From an uncultured Gemmatimonadota bacterium (GTDB lineage: Bacteria > Gemmatimonadota > Gemmatimonadetes > Gemmatimonadales > Gemmatimonadaceae): a stretch of DNA of 64,000 nt. Shown here one piece after another: positions 51,695 through 60,038 of the stretch; the first letter of the stretch is position 1, and every line of letters begins with the position of its first letter. Both the position numbers and the translations under genes were made by a program. The notes below the pieces were generated by a model. It was not told the DNA's origin. It worked only from the letters and a program-made list of their open reading frames with translations, and did not search any database. The DNA is taken from the NCBI GenBank assembly GCA_902826615.1, contig CADEFN010000001.1, positions 620,001 through 684,000 on the forward strand, given 5' to 3'.

Positions 51695-53173
51695 GTGGCC
51701 CGCGACCTCAACACCGATCAGTTCACTGACGCCGACTTCGCGCGTTTTGCTCAACGGCTGACCACCCAACTCGGGCAGCTTCGCGCGGTCCTCGACACTC
51801 CCGGATTCGGGGAGGGCGCTACCACCCTTGGCGCCGAGCTGGAGCTCTGCATCATCGATCGTCATGGCAAAGCGCTCCCGGTGAATCGGGCGCTGCTCGC
51901 CAAACATCTCGATCCGCATCTCACCCTCGAGATCGACCGGTTCAATCTCGAGTACAACCTGACGCCGGTCGCCGCGCGCGGCCGGCCATTCGCGGCACTG
52001 CAGCTCGAACTGCACAATGCGCTGGCCTCACTCAATCGCACGGCGACGACCTTCGACGGCCGCATCGTTCCCGTGGGCATACTCCCCACGCTGACGGAAG
52101 ACGATCTCTCCCAGGATGCGCTGACCGACCTGCCGCGATACCGCGCCCTCAACGAAGGGCTGCGTCGTATCCGCCACGCGCCGTTCGAAGTGCGCATCGA
52201 CGGCGAGGACCCGCTCACACTCCATTCACCTGACATCGCCCTCGAAGGCGCGAACACCTCGTTTCAGGTGCATCTGCGAGTTGCGCCCTCAGACTTCGCC
52301 AGGATGTACAACGCGGCGCAGCTGGCCACCCCGATTGCGCTCGCCGTGTCCGCCAACTCGCCGATCTTTCTTGGCCATCAGCTCTGGGACGAAACGCGGG
52401 TGGCGCTGTTCAAGCAATCGCTCGACTATCGTGATCTCGACGCCACGCGCTGGCGTGCGCCCGCTCGTGTGGGCTTCGGTCATGGCTGGGTGCGTCGAGA
52501 CGTGTGGGAAGTGTTCGCTGAATCGGTGGCGCTTTTCGCCCCCATCCTGCCTCTCTGCGAAGATGGACTTGCTGACACCGGCAGCGTTCCCGCGCTCCGC
52601 GAGTTGCGGCTGCATCAGAGCACCGTCTGGCGGTGGAATCGGGCGATCTACGACCCCGGTGAGGGCGGCCACCTTCGCATCGAGATGCGCGCGCTCCCGG
52701 CTGGTCCGACACCCCTCGATATGGCAGCGAACGCGGCGTTCCTCATCGGGCTGACGGTGGGACTGTCGTCACGCGTCGATGATCTCCTGTCCGGCCTCCC
52801 GTTCGCGCTGGCCGAGTGGAACTTCTATCGTGCTGCGCAGCATGGCGTGGACGCGCGGGTGGTGTGGCCAACGGCCACGGCGCCCTCTCCGGTGGAACGC
52901 AGTGTGTCGACCCTGGCGCGCGAGCTGCTCCCCGTGGCTGAGGAGGGGCTCAACTCGTTAGGTGTGGAGGAGGAGGAGATCACGCGTCTCCTGCGTGTAA
53001 TTCGCGAACGGATCGAGAGCCGGCAGACGGGCGCGCGATGGATGCGTGCGGGGCTCGATCGGGCGCGCCGAACCCACGATGTGCCGGCGGCGCTGGCCGA
53101 TGTGGTGGAGGGGTATGTGGCTCGCGCGGCAACCGGCCGGCCCGTGCACGAATGGGAAGCGTTAGGCGGCTGA
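51695..53173 (+). CDS. GCS2-family glutamate-cysteine-ligase-like protein
   Basis: Starts at GTG 51695 behind a GAGGAG site seven bases upstream (longer frames start at 51644). The 492-residue protein has GAELELCIID (46-55, metal-binding Glu), EIDRFNLEYNLTPV, NTSFQVHLRV and GHLRIEMRALPAGPTP, all GCS2-type. It is longer than the YbdK-like enzyme at 41739 and closer to bacterial glutamate-cysteine ligase-like proteins with a helical C-terminal tail. It likely makes a gamma-glutamyl amide; the amine partner is not known. It ends with a CGTTAGGC motif two codons before the stop. Confidence 0.83.
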   Translation: MARDLNTDQFTDADFARFAQRLTTQLGQLRAVLDTPGFGEGATTLGAELELCIIDRHGKALPVNRALLAKHLDPHLTLEIDRFNLEYNLTPVAARGRPFAALQLELHNALASLNRTATTFDGRIVPVGILPTLTEDDLSQDALTDLPRYRALNEGLRRIRHAPFEVRIDGEDPLTLHSPDIALEGANTSFQVHLRVAPSDFARMYNAAQLATPIALAVSANSPIFLGHQLWDETRVALFKQSLDYRDLDATRWRAPARVGFGHGWVRRDVWEVFAESVALFAPILPLCEDGLADTGSVPALRELRLHQSTVWRWNRAIYDPGEGGHLRIEMRALPAGPTPLDMAANAAFLIGLTVGLSSRVDDLLSGLPFALAEWNFYRAAQHGVDARVVWPTATAPSPVERSVSTLARELLPVAEEGLNSLGVEEEEITRLLRVIRERIESRQTGARWMRAGLDRARRTHDVPAALADVVEGYVARAATGRPVHEWEALGG

Positions 53174-53174
53174 G

Positions 53175-54875
53175 TCAGGAGCCCGGGGCCAGCCGCACGA
53201 CAACGCCCACAACGCCTCGATCGGGCACCTTCAGCAGCTGAGCGGGTTCGCTTCCACCACCGGGGCGCGCTACCACGACGTAGATCTCAAGTCCCGAATC
53301 GAGGCCGCACATCGACAGGCGGCCATTGCTGTCGGTAAGCAGCTCGCGTGTTTGTGGCCCTGCTTCAATACCCATGGAACGATTGCGCTTCGCCATCCAG
53401 CTGAGCGCCACCGGCAAACGTTGCACAATCGAATCGCCCACTGCCGTCCGCACGGTGACCCGAATCGCCCCATACCCGTATCGTGCGGCGTCACCGGCAC
53501 AGACACGCTGGTACATGAGCCGGTTGTTGATGGCCCGCAGCGTCACACGTGAATCCGATCGCTCGTTCAGCTCGATGACCGACTCGGCTGCCACCAGGCC
53601 TAACGCGTCATAACCCTCCGACTCGGCGAGGATGGTCCATGAGCCGAAGGGAATGGAGTCGAGTGTGAACGACCCCGTCGGGCTACTGACGGTGGTGTAA
53701 CGTGTGCCGGCCACACGCACCTGCGCCCCGGCGAGGGGGCGATCGCTGCTGTCTCGCACCATTCCGCGGACACTGACCGTGGAGTTCTGGAGCACCAGCG
53801 CCTCCGCGGACACATCGCCCCCTTCCTCACGCAGCTGCAGGGTCACAGGCCGTACCAGCACCCACGGAGCCGAGGAGGGTCGCGAGGACACCGGTGCCGT
53901 GGGTCGCGCGACCACCGGAAGCCGAATGAACCACTTCCGGATGATCCAGGCCCCACTGGGGAGACGGGCGAAGTGCACTTCGCCGCCCGACGTCGTGGAA
54001 TCGGTGCCCGCAGGGACCGGGCGATAGCCAAACTCCACAAAGCGCAGCTCGGACGATCGTTCGTCGAGCCACATGGTGCCGACGATGTCCGCTGTGGAGC
54101 GCCCGGACACAGGCTCGAAGCGAATCCCCACCATGCCGCGCCGCTCGCGGCGGTTGCGGACTTCGCGAAAGCAGTGGTCGCGGACAAACGTTTCGGAGAG
54201 CAGCACGTCGGCGTCAGGGCCATAGTAGATGAACCCACCGTCGGACGCTGGCTGCCAGTAACCCCGGGCCGAGAGCGACTCGGCGCTGACGGCGCTTTGG
54301 AAGGGGCGTGCGACCACGCCAGTGGCCTGGCTGCGTGTTTCGCTGAGGACCTTTCGACTCCGCGGCTCCAGCTCGCGCACATAACGGGTGACCCAGGCCT
54401 TGAAAAGCTCGTCGCGGAGGGAGATCTGGGTGGCAAACAACGCCGTGCGCACATCGTCCCACAACGCACCAATGCGCGCGCCTTCCTTTGCATCACCGGA
54501 GCAGGTGGCGGTCCCCAGCACGGTGACCTCGGGGAGGGCATACGACAACGCGTCGATCATCAGGTTCTGCACGACGGTTTCGCCTTCGCCCACCTGAAAC
54601 GTGGCACTGACAAAGCGTTTCACGCCGATGCGCTTGGCGGTGATCGTGACGGGCCCGGACGACGACAGCCTGATGGCATAGCTGCCATCGCGTGCGGAAA
54701 GGGCGGAGCCGAGGCGTGTCCCGGTGTTGAGCGGGCCCGCACCCAGCAGTTCAAGAACCACTCCGGCGAGTGGCGCGTCGGTCACACGCTCGGTGACACG
54801 ACCACGCACCACCTGCGCGCCCGCGGGACCGCCGGCAAACATCAACAGCACGGCAAGAGCGCGACGCACGCTCAC
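53175..54875 (-). CDS. exported protein with carboxypeptidase-regulatory-like domains (paralogue B)
   Basis: The 566-residue product starts at a GTG overlapping the upstream stop (GTGA), with a signal peptide (LAVLLMFAGGPAGAQ). It has an N-terminal carboxypeptidase-regulatory-like domain (VVRGRVTERVTDAPLAGVVLEL), a central region with GFIYYGPDADVLLSETFVRDHCF and LDERSSELRFVEFGYRPVP, and a second regulatory-like beta domain (VRGMVRDSSDRPLAGAQVRVAG). Without a barrel it is a soluble or surface-bound protein, common in this phylum. A paralogue of the gene just upstream. No enzymatic motif recognised. Confidence 0.8.
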   Translation of the reverse strand: MSVRRALAVLLMFAGGPAGAQVVRGRVTERVTDAPLAGVVLELLGAGPLNTGTRLGSALSARDGSYAIRLSSSGPVTITAKRIGVKRFVSATFQVGEGETVVQNLMIDALSYALPEVTVLGTATCSGDAKEGARIGALWDDVRTALFATQISLRDELFKAWVTRYVRELEPRSRKVLSETRSQATGVVARPFQSAVSAESLSARGYWQPASDGGFIYYGPDADVLLSETFVRDHCFREVRNRRERRGMVGIRFEPVSGRSTADIVGTMWLDERSSELRFVEFGYRPVPAGTDSTTSGGEVHFARLPSGAWIIRKWFIRLPVVARPTAPVSSRPSSAPWVLVRPVTLQLREEGGDVSAEALVLQNSTVSVRGMVRDSSDRPLAGAQVRVAGTRYTTVSSPTGSFTLDSIPFGSWTILAESEGYDALGLVAAESVIELNERSDSRVTLRAINNRLMYQRVCAGDAARYGYGAIRVTVRTAVGDSIVQRLPVALSWMAKRNRSMGIEAGPQTRELLTDSNGRLSMCGLDSGLEIYVVVARPGGGSEPAQLLKVPDRGVVGVVVRLAPGS

Positions 54876-56593
54876 CGTGGCTTCAGCACCAGTGCCTGGA
54901 TGCCGCCGGCGGGGAGCGTCACCTGCTGCCGTACCGGTTCTCGTTTACCATCCACCGTGGCTTCGATGCGTACGGGTTTACGGGCCGCAACGTTACAGAA
55001 CATGAGGGCGCCACCGGCGTCCGTCTCACCCTCCAGGAGTTTGGGCCTGGTGACGATCGAATTGGGCGTTGGTCCGGACTCGAAGGTGTCGAATCCGATG
55101 CGCACTCGCGTCGCGGCTTGCGGCGCCCCCGCGGTGTCGGTCACCACCACGCGGAGGACACCCGTTTCCTCGGGGAACTCGAGGATATCGCAGAGCGTGC
55201 GAAGCAGCTGCACTGTCCGCGAGGCCTGCAGCACGGTGATGGCTCGCGCTTGCGGCGCCACCTCCAACTCTTGCTCCGCGGCGGGGAGCGCCAGTGAGTC
55301 GTAACCTGGGTGCTCGAGGCGTAGTGTATAGACGCCACCGGGGAGAGAGTCGATCGTGAAATGCCCATCGGAACGCACCCGCGCGCGGTACTCGGTACCG
55401 GACACACGAACTGTGGCGCCGACCAGCGGGCGCGAGCCCGTGCTGTCCAGCGCTCGGCCCGTGATGGAGGCAACTCGGACCAGGTCGGCGGCGCCGTCTG
55501 GTGTGACGTCGCCGCCCTCTTCCTTGTAGCGGACCACCTCGAGGCGTGTCCCGCCCGGCACGCCGGCTGATGCGTCACTGCGGCCAAACTCCGGCATGCG
55601 GATGAACCAGCGCGAGACGTACCAGGTGCCCTTGGGTGACACGGCGAAGTGGACCTCTCCCCGCGCCTCCCCGCGGCTGATCGACTCCGGCACGTTGATG
55701 TATCCGAAGTCCACCAGTCGCAGTTCACGCGTGGCGCTGTCGATCCAGAACGAACCGCGCACATCGGGAAGCCGACGGGTCCTTACCGGCGCGAAGGCCA
55801 GGCCGATGAGCCCGCGGCGGTTGCGGCGATCGCTGGCGAGCGAGAAGCAGTGGTCGCGCAGGAACTCCGGGGCCGCCAGCACCTCGGCGTCCGGCGCATA
55901 GTAGATGTTGCCACCGGTGCGTTCGGCCTGGATGAAGCCGTCCGCCGAAAGGGCCGACGCCTCGAGTGAGCGGAAGGGGCGCTCGGTCACACCACGACGC
56001 ACGGACTGGTTTTCCTGCTGGACGCGCAGAGTCGTCGGGGCCAGGAAGCGGGTATAACCGACGATGCTTGCCTTGAACGCCCGGTCGCGAATGGCGAGCC
56101 GGCTCGCCGTGAGCGCGGTGCGCACCTCGTCCCAAATGGCGGCAACACGCGTGGCTTCGTCGGACTTGGAAGCGCAGGGCGTGTCAGCGGTGACGGAGAC
56201 ACGGGGCAGGGTGATGCTGAAATCGATGGGCTCGAGCGTCACGTCGAAGCGGCGTGTTTCTCCAGCGCCCAGTTGGAAGGGTTCCGACTCGAAGCGGCGA
56301 AGGCCCACACGCTTGACGGTGAGCACAAAGCGTCCGCTGCGCGTGGCGTTGACCGAGAAGGTCCCCTTTTCGTCGGAGAGCGAAGAGAGCGCAAGGGCGG
56401 CCTGGGTGCGCGGCAGCGCCGCACCATCGGCCGCGACCTCATCGATGGATACGATGGCGCCCGCGATGGGCGTTTGCGTGCGCGAATCGCTCACCGACCC
56501 GCGCACCACCTGCGCCTCCGCATGCCATGGAGCGGTGGTGGCGCACAATCCGATCATCACCAACAGATAATGCCAACGTAATCCGCGATTCAC
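54872..56593 (-). CDS. exported protein with carboxypeptidase-regulatory-like domains (paralogue A)
   Basis: The 573-residue product from the GTG at 56593 has a signal peptide and aligns with its downstream neighbour over its length: VVRGSVSDSRTQTPIAGAIV, NIYYAPDAEVLAAPEFLRDHCF, DSATRELRLVDFGYINVP and a second domain ITGRALDSTGSRPLVGATV. The two are a tandem duplication that has diverged at most positions while keeping the frame: regulatory domain, DHCF region, second regulatory domain. They share one promoter region with the divergent TonB-like gene. Confidence 0.8.
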   Translation of the reverse strand: MNRGLRWHYLLVMIGLCATTAPWHAEAQVVRGSVSDSRTQTPIAGAIVSIDEVAADGAALPRTQAALALSSLSDEKGTFSVNATRSGRFVLTVKRVGLRRFESEPFQLGAGETRRFDVTLEPIDFSITLPRVSVTADTPCASKSDEATRVAAIWDEVRTALTASRLAIRDRAFKASIVGYTRFLAPTTLRVQQENQSVRRGVTERPFRSLEASALSADGFIQAERTGGNIYYAPDAEVLAAPEFLRDHCFSLASDRRNRRGLIGLAFAPVRTRRLPDVRGSFWIDSATRELRLVDFGYINVPESISRGEARGEVHFAVSPKGTWYVSRWFIRMPEFGRSDASAGVPGGTRLEVVRYKEEGGDVTPDGAADLVRVASITGRALDSTGSRPLVGATVRVSGTEYRARVRSDGHFTIDSLPGGVYTLRLEHPGYDSLALPAAEQELEVAPQARAITVLQASRTVQLLRTLCDILEFPEETGVLRVVVTDTAGAPQAATRVRIGFDTFESGPTPNSIVTRPKLLEGETDAGGALMFCNVAARKPVRIEATVDGKREPVRQQVTLPAGGIQALVLKPR

Positions 56594-56673
56594 CGGCGTT
56601 TCATCTCGCTGGTCGACGTTAGGGGTAAGAACTCACGGGCACCCTGCCCAGGACCCTTACCCCGGAGATCCCC

Positions 56674-57375
56674 ATGCGTCTCAAACTCCCCGAGTCGGCA
56701 CGACAGCGCAAGCGGTCGCTGGGCGGTGCCGCGGTATCCACACTCATCCATGGCACGTTGATCGCCACCGCGGTGGTCGGCACCAGTTTTGCCTCGGAGC
56801 CGCAGGCGGAAGTTCGACGCGAACGGCCCCTGATATTCGTCGAACCCCCGCGGCGCACACCACCTCCGCCAGAACAGACACGCCCGCAGCAGCAGATCGC
56901 CACCAACGAGGTGCCAAGCCAGCCGACGGTCAATATGCCCCCCATCGATCTCACGGTGGTACCCGATCATCTCCCGCCCACCGATGCCCGGATCGGCACC
57001 ATCTCGGAGGAGGAGTTCAAGACGGCGCCGCGGGATACGACACCCATCGGGCCGTCAGTGTCTGCGCCGGAGTTGTTCACCGAGCTGATGGTGGAGAAGT
57101 CGGTGCAGGCGCTCTCCGGCAATCCGGCGCCGCGTTACCCCGGCTTTCTGGCCAGCGCTGGCGTGGAAGGGGATGTCAGCGCGCAGTTTGTCGTCGACAC
57201 TGCCGGGAGAGTGGAAGGGGCGTCGATCAAGTTCCTGCGCAGCGATCACGAGCAGTTCGAACGTGCCGTGCGCGACGTGCTGATGCGTTCGCGCTACGTG
57301 CCGGCTGAGGTGGGAAACCGGCGTGTTCGTCAGCTGGTGGAGCAGACCTTTGCGTTCGCGCTCAAACGCGAGTGA
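56674..57375 (+). CDS. TonB-like energy transducer
   Basis: The 233-residue protein has an N-terminal membrane anchor (about 16-38), a Pro-rich linker (PPRRTPPPPEQTRPQQQ) and a C-terminal TonB domain (ALSGNPAPRYPGFLASAGVEGDVSAQFVV...), with the YP-x9-G pattern. A GGAG site lies seven bases before the ATG. It is likely to energise outer-membrane receptors such as the SusC-like protein at the window end. No ExbB/ExbD genes are nearby. Confidence 0.85.
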   Translation: MRLKLPESARQRKRSLGGAAVSTLIHGTLIATAVVGTSFASEPQAEVRRERPLIFVEPPRRTPPPPEQTRPQQQIATNEVPSQPTVNMPPIDLTVVPDHLPPTDARIGTISEEEFKTAPRDTTPIGPSVSAPELFTELMVEKSVQALSGNPAPRYPGFLASAGVEGDVSAQFVVDTAGRVEGASIKFLRSDHEQFERAVRDVLMRSRYVPAEVGNRRVRQLVEQTFAFALKRE

Positions 57376-57393
57376 CGTGAAGGGGGTAAAGGG

Positions 57394-57425
57394 GCGAGCG
57401 CGTCACCAGGCTCGTGCGCGCTCGC
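57394..57425. terminator. perfect 9-bp inverted repeat between convergent genes
   Basis: GCGAGCGCG (57394-57402) and CGCGCTCGC (57417-57425) around a 14-nt loop, between the TonB-like gene and the minus-strand NUDIX gene; the right arm is inside the NUDIX coding end. No T tract. Confidence 0.5.
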
Positions 57426-57981
57426 TCCTCACCTTTCCGATCATCCGGTGGACACTGCCATCAGTGGTACGCTCCATCGCCTGCTCGAGCGTGAACCACT
57501 CGGCCGCCACATCTTCGTCTCCACTGGGCGCTACCGCATCGGGGAGTTGGGCCAGGAACCGCAGATCGAAGTGCAGATGGGCCGGCGCCGAGCCGCGCGC
57601 CGGGATGGTATGGACGTCGATGTCGAACAACACGTCGGAAAGCTCGGCAATCAGGCCCGTTTCTTCACGCACCTCGCGTTGTGCACCCTCACGAGGTGAG
57701 AGGTCGCCCGGCTCGATGTGTCCCCCCGGTTGCAGCCAGAGCCCGAGGGTTGGGTGCTCAATCAGAAGAACCCGGGAACGATCCGAGGTGATGACAAGCG
57801 CACTCGCCGTAAAGTGGCCGGGTTCGTATTGGGTGCGGGAGAACGGCTCGCGCGTTGTTGCCAGGAGCTCCTGCATCCCTTGCAGGTATGCGGCCTCCTG
57901 AGGATCACCAGCGGCGTAGGCGTCGAGCAGTTCCATGGTCAGCCAGCCGCGAGGGTCGGCCGTGAGCACGCGGATGGTCAT
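57403..57981 (-). CDS. NUDIX hydrolase
   Basis: The 192-residue protein has a Nudix box with REVREETGL preceded by GGHIEPGDLSPREGAQ; compared with the standard G-x5-E-x7-REUxEExGU there is one extra residue, a variant seen in some family members. It would hydrolyse a nucleoside-diphosphate derivative; the substrate is not readable. It lies 23 nt after the DUF853 ATPase gene and is probably co-transcribed with it. Confidence 0.87.
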   Translation of the reverse strand: MTIRVLTADPRGWLTMELLDAYAAGDPQEAAYLQGMQELLATTREPFSRTQYEPGHFTASALVITSDRSRVLLIEHPTLGLWLQPGGHIEPGDLSPREGAQREVREETGLIAELSDVLFDIDVHTIPARGSAPAHLHFDLRFLAQLPDAVAPSGDEDVAAEWFTLEQAMERTTDGSVHRMIGKVRSERARAW

Positions 57982-58004
57982 GTCGGTTCCGCTGATCTGC
58001 GCGC

Positions 58005-59531
58005 TCAGGAACGGCGCCGGCGTTGTGGTTTGCCCACCAGCGCGCCGAGCATGCCTCGGGCGAGCGATCCCACCGCAACCGTCACGAATGTGCGCATGGC
58101 ACTCTTCGCGACCTGGTTGAGCATACTGGGCGCTTCCTTTGGTGCGCGTGCCTTGGGTGCTGCCGCGGCTTCTTCCTCGGCGTCGGGCGCTTCGGCCATT
58201 CGCGCTTCGAGCATCTCGCGCGCGCTCTCGCGGTCGATCGCTTGCGCGTACTTCTTCACCTGGGGCGTGCTGGTGCGCTGCTGCATTTCCGGCTCGGTGA
58301 GCGGTCCCATCCTGGACTGTGGCGGGATCATGCGGGAAATGAACGGCTGGGTGGGCGCTCCGGTGGGCTGCAGTGTGACGACCATCGCCTCGCCGATGCC
58401 TAACGATGTGAGGGTGGCCTGCACATCGTAGAAGGCGGTCTTCGGGAATGTGCGTGAGGCGGCGCGCAGGTTCTTCTCGTCATCGGGGGTGAAGGCACGC
58501 AGGGCGTGCTGCACACGGTTGCCGAGCTGGGCGAGCACCGTTTCGGGAATGTCCTTGGGGCTCTGGGTGATGAAGAACACCCCGACGCCTTTGGAGCGGA
58601 TCAGGCGCACCACTTGCTCGATCTGCTGCAGCAATGCGTCGTTGGCGTCGCTGAAGAGCAGGTGGGCCTCGTCAAAGAAGAACACCAGCTTTGGTTTATC
58701 GATGTCCCCCACTTCGGGAAGCTCGTTGTACAGCGAGGCGAGCATCCACAGCATGAAGGTGGAGAAGAGGGCAGGGCGGGTCTGCACATCCTGGAGGGAG
58801 AGCACACTGACCAGGCCCCGACCATCACGTTCCACCTGCAGCAGGTCGTCGAGGTCGAACATCGGCTCGCCGAAGAACTTCTCGGCACCCTGCTGTTCCA
58901 GCTCGACCATCTCGCGCAGCAGCACACCCACCGTGGCCTTCGACATCATGCCGTACGCCTTGAGTTCGTCGGCGCCGTCGTCGGAGAGATACTGGAGGAC
59001 CGCCCGCAAGTCACTCAGGTCGAGCAAGAGCAGCCCCTTGTCGTCGCAGTACTTGAAGACCATCGACAACACACTGGTTTGTGTGTCGTTGAGTCCCAGT
59101 ACCTTGGCCAGGAGGAGAGGGCCGAAACTCGAGATGGTGGCGCGGAGTTGTGCCCCACGCGCGCCGGTCAGCGAGAGGAACTCGACGGGAAAGCCGGCCG
59201 CGTGCCAGGTGTAGCCTGTATCGGTGGCGCGTTTGCTCACCTTGTCGCTCGATTCCCCCGCCACAGCGATGCCAGACAGATCACCTTTGAGGTCCGCGAG
59301 AAAGACCGGAACTCCCTGGGCGCTCAGTTGTTCGGCGATGAGCTGCAGGGATTTTGTCTTCCCGGTGCCGGTGGCGCCGGCGATGAGACCATGCCGGTTC
59401 ATCATGGCCAGGGGAATGCGCACCAGTGGTTCGGCGTGACATTCCGACTCGTGCACCACGGCACCCAGCGTAATGCCATGAGGAGCGCCGCCAAAGGCGG
59501 CGCGGGCGGCTTCGATGACCTTCGGGTCCAT
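58005..59531 (-). CDS. DUF853/HerA-like P-loop ATPase
   Basis: The 508-residue protein matches the DUF853 family: Walker A GATGTGKT (52-59), DLKGDLSGIA, FFFDEAHLLF (Walker B), a long TQSPKDIPETVLAQLGNRVQHALRA-like segment around residues 315-340 and a C-terminal Ala/Glu-rich linker ending in a basic tail. Related to HerA/FtsK-type DNA translocases but usually encoded without nuclease partners; E. coli YjgR is the namesake. Its job in cells is not settled. Middle gene of a three-gene minus-strand operon. Confidence 0.85.
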   Translation of the reverse strand: MDPKVIEAARAAFGGAPHGITLGAVVHESECHAEPLVRIPLAMMNRHGLIAGATGTGKTKSLQLIAEQLSAQGVPVFLADLKGDLSGIAVAGESSDKVSKRATDTGYTWHAAGFPVEFLSLTGARGAQLRATISSFGPLLLAKVLGLNDTQTSVLSMVFKYCDDKGLLLLDLSDLRAVLQYLSDDGADELKAYGMMSKATVGVLLREMVELEQQGAEKFFGEPMFDLDDLLQVERDGRGLVSVLSLQDVQTRPALFSTFMLWMLASLYNELPEVGDIDKPKLVFFFDEAHLLFSDANDALLQQIEQVVRLIRSKGVGVFFITQSPKDIPETVLAQLGNRVQHALRAFTPDDEKNLRAASRTFPKTAFYDVQATLTSLGIGEAMVVTLQPTGAPTQPFISRMIPPQSRMGPLTEPEMQQRTSTPQVKKYAQAIDRESAREMLEARMAEAPDAEEEAAAAPKARAPKEAPSMLNQVAKSAMRTFVTVAVGSLARGMLGALVGKPQRRRRS

Positions 59532-59555
59532 GAGATGGCGTTGGGTATTGGAGAA

Positions 59556-59900
59556 CTAAGTGGCGGAAGCTGCTGCGGCGTGTCGTTGGCGCTGGACGGA
59601 GGTGGCCATCAGACTGATGTCGCCGGCGGGTCCCAGCGGAGCGTCGCTGGCAAGGCTCGCGATGTCCCATCCCAGACCCTTGAGTGGGTTGTGCCAGAGT
59701 ACCTGGCCGGAGTCGGGAGCGAGGCAGAAAATCTCTCCGCGGGCGGCGGCGTACAGATACTCCTCGTCGCGGAACACCTGCACAAAGGAGCTCCCCTTGA
59801 GCTCCGTCTTCCACACTTCGTCGCCCGTGAGGCGATTGAGCGCAATTACGTGCCCCTTGATGCCAAGGTAAACCAGGGATGAGCTTCGGCGGCGCGCCAT
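59556..59900 (-). CDS. small PQQ-like beta-propeller fragment protein
   Basis: The 114-residue protein carries two or three PQQ/quinoprotein-like blades (GHVIALNRLTGDEVWKTEL; GEIFCLAPDSGQVLWHNPL) and no signal peptide, too few to close a propeller. It may be a cytoplasmic single-sheet member of the family or need oligomerisation. It precedes the DUF853 gene by 24 nt. Confidence 0.7.
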   Translation of the reverse strand: MARRRSSSLVYLGIKGHVIALNRLTGDEVWKTELKGSSFVQVFRDEEYLYAAARGEIFCLAPDSGQVLWHNPLKGLGWDIASLASDAPLGPAGDISLMATSVQRQRHAAAASAT

Positions 59901-60038
59901 AAGAGAATGATGAGGTGGAAGGGGAAGTGAACCGCCCGTAACTTGGCGTCGAGTGGCTGCTGGTCGCTACGCCCTTTCGGAGCCTGGCATGTGATGGCGG
60001 CCTCCAGGAATCGACCCTGATCGCACGGAGTGTCAGAC

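Noticed and set aside
57403-59900. DUF853/NUDIX/PQQ genes as a defence island
   Set aside because: HerA-like ATPases can occur in defence systems, but no nuclease, Sir2 or reverse-transcriptase partner is present, and DUF853 proteins are widespread without defence genes.
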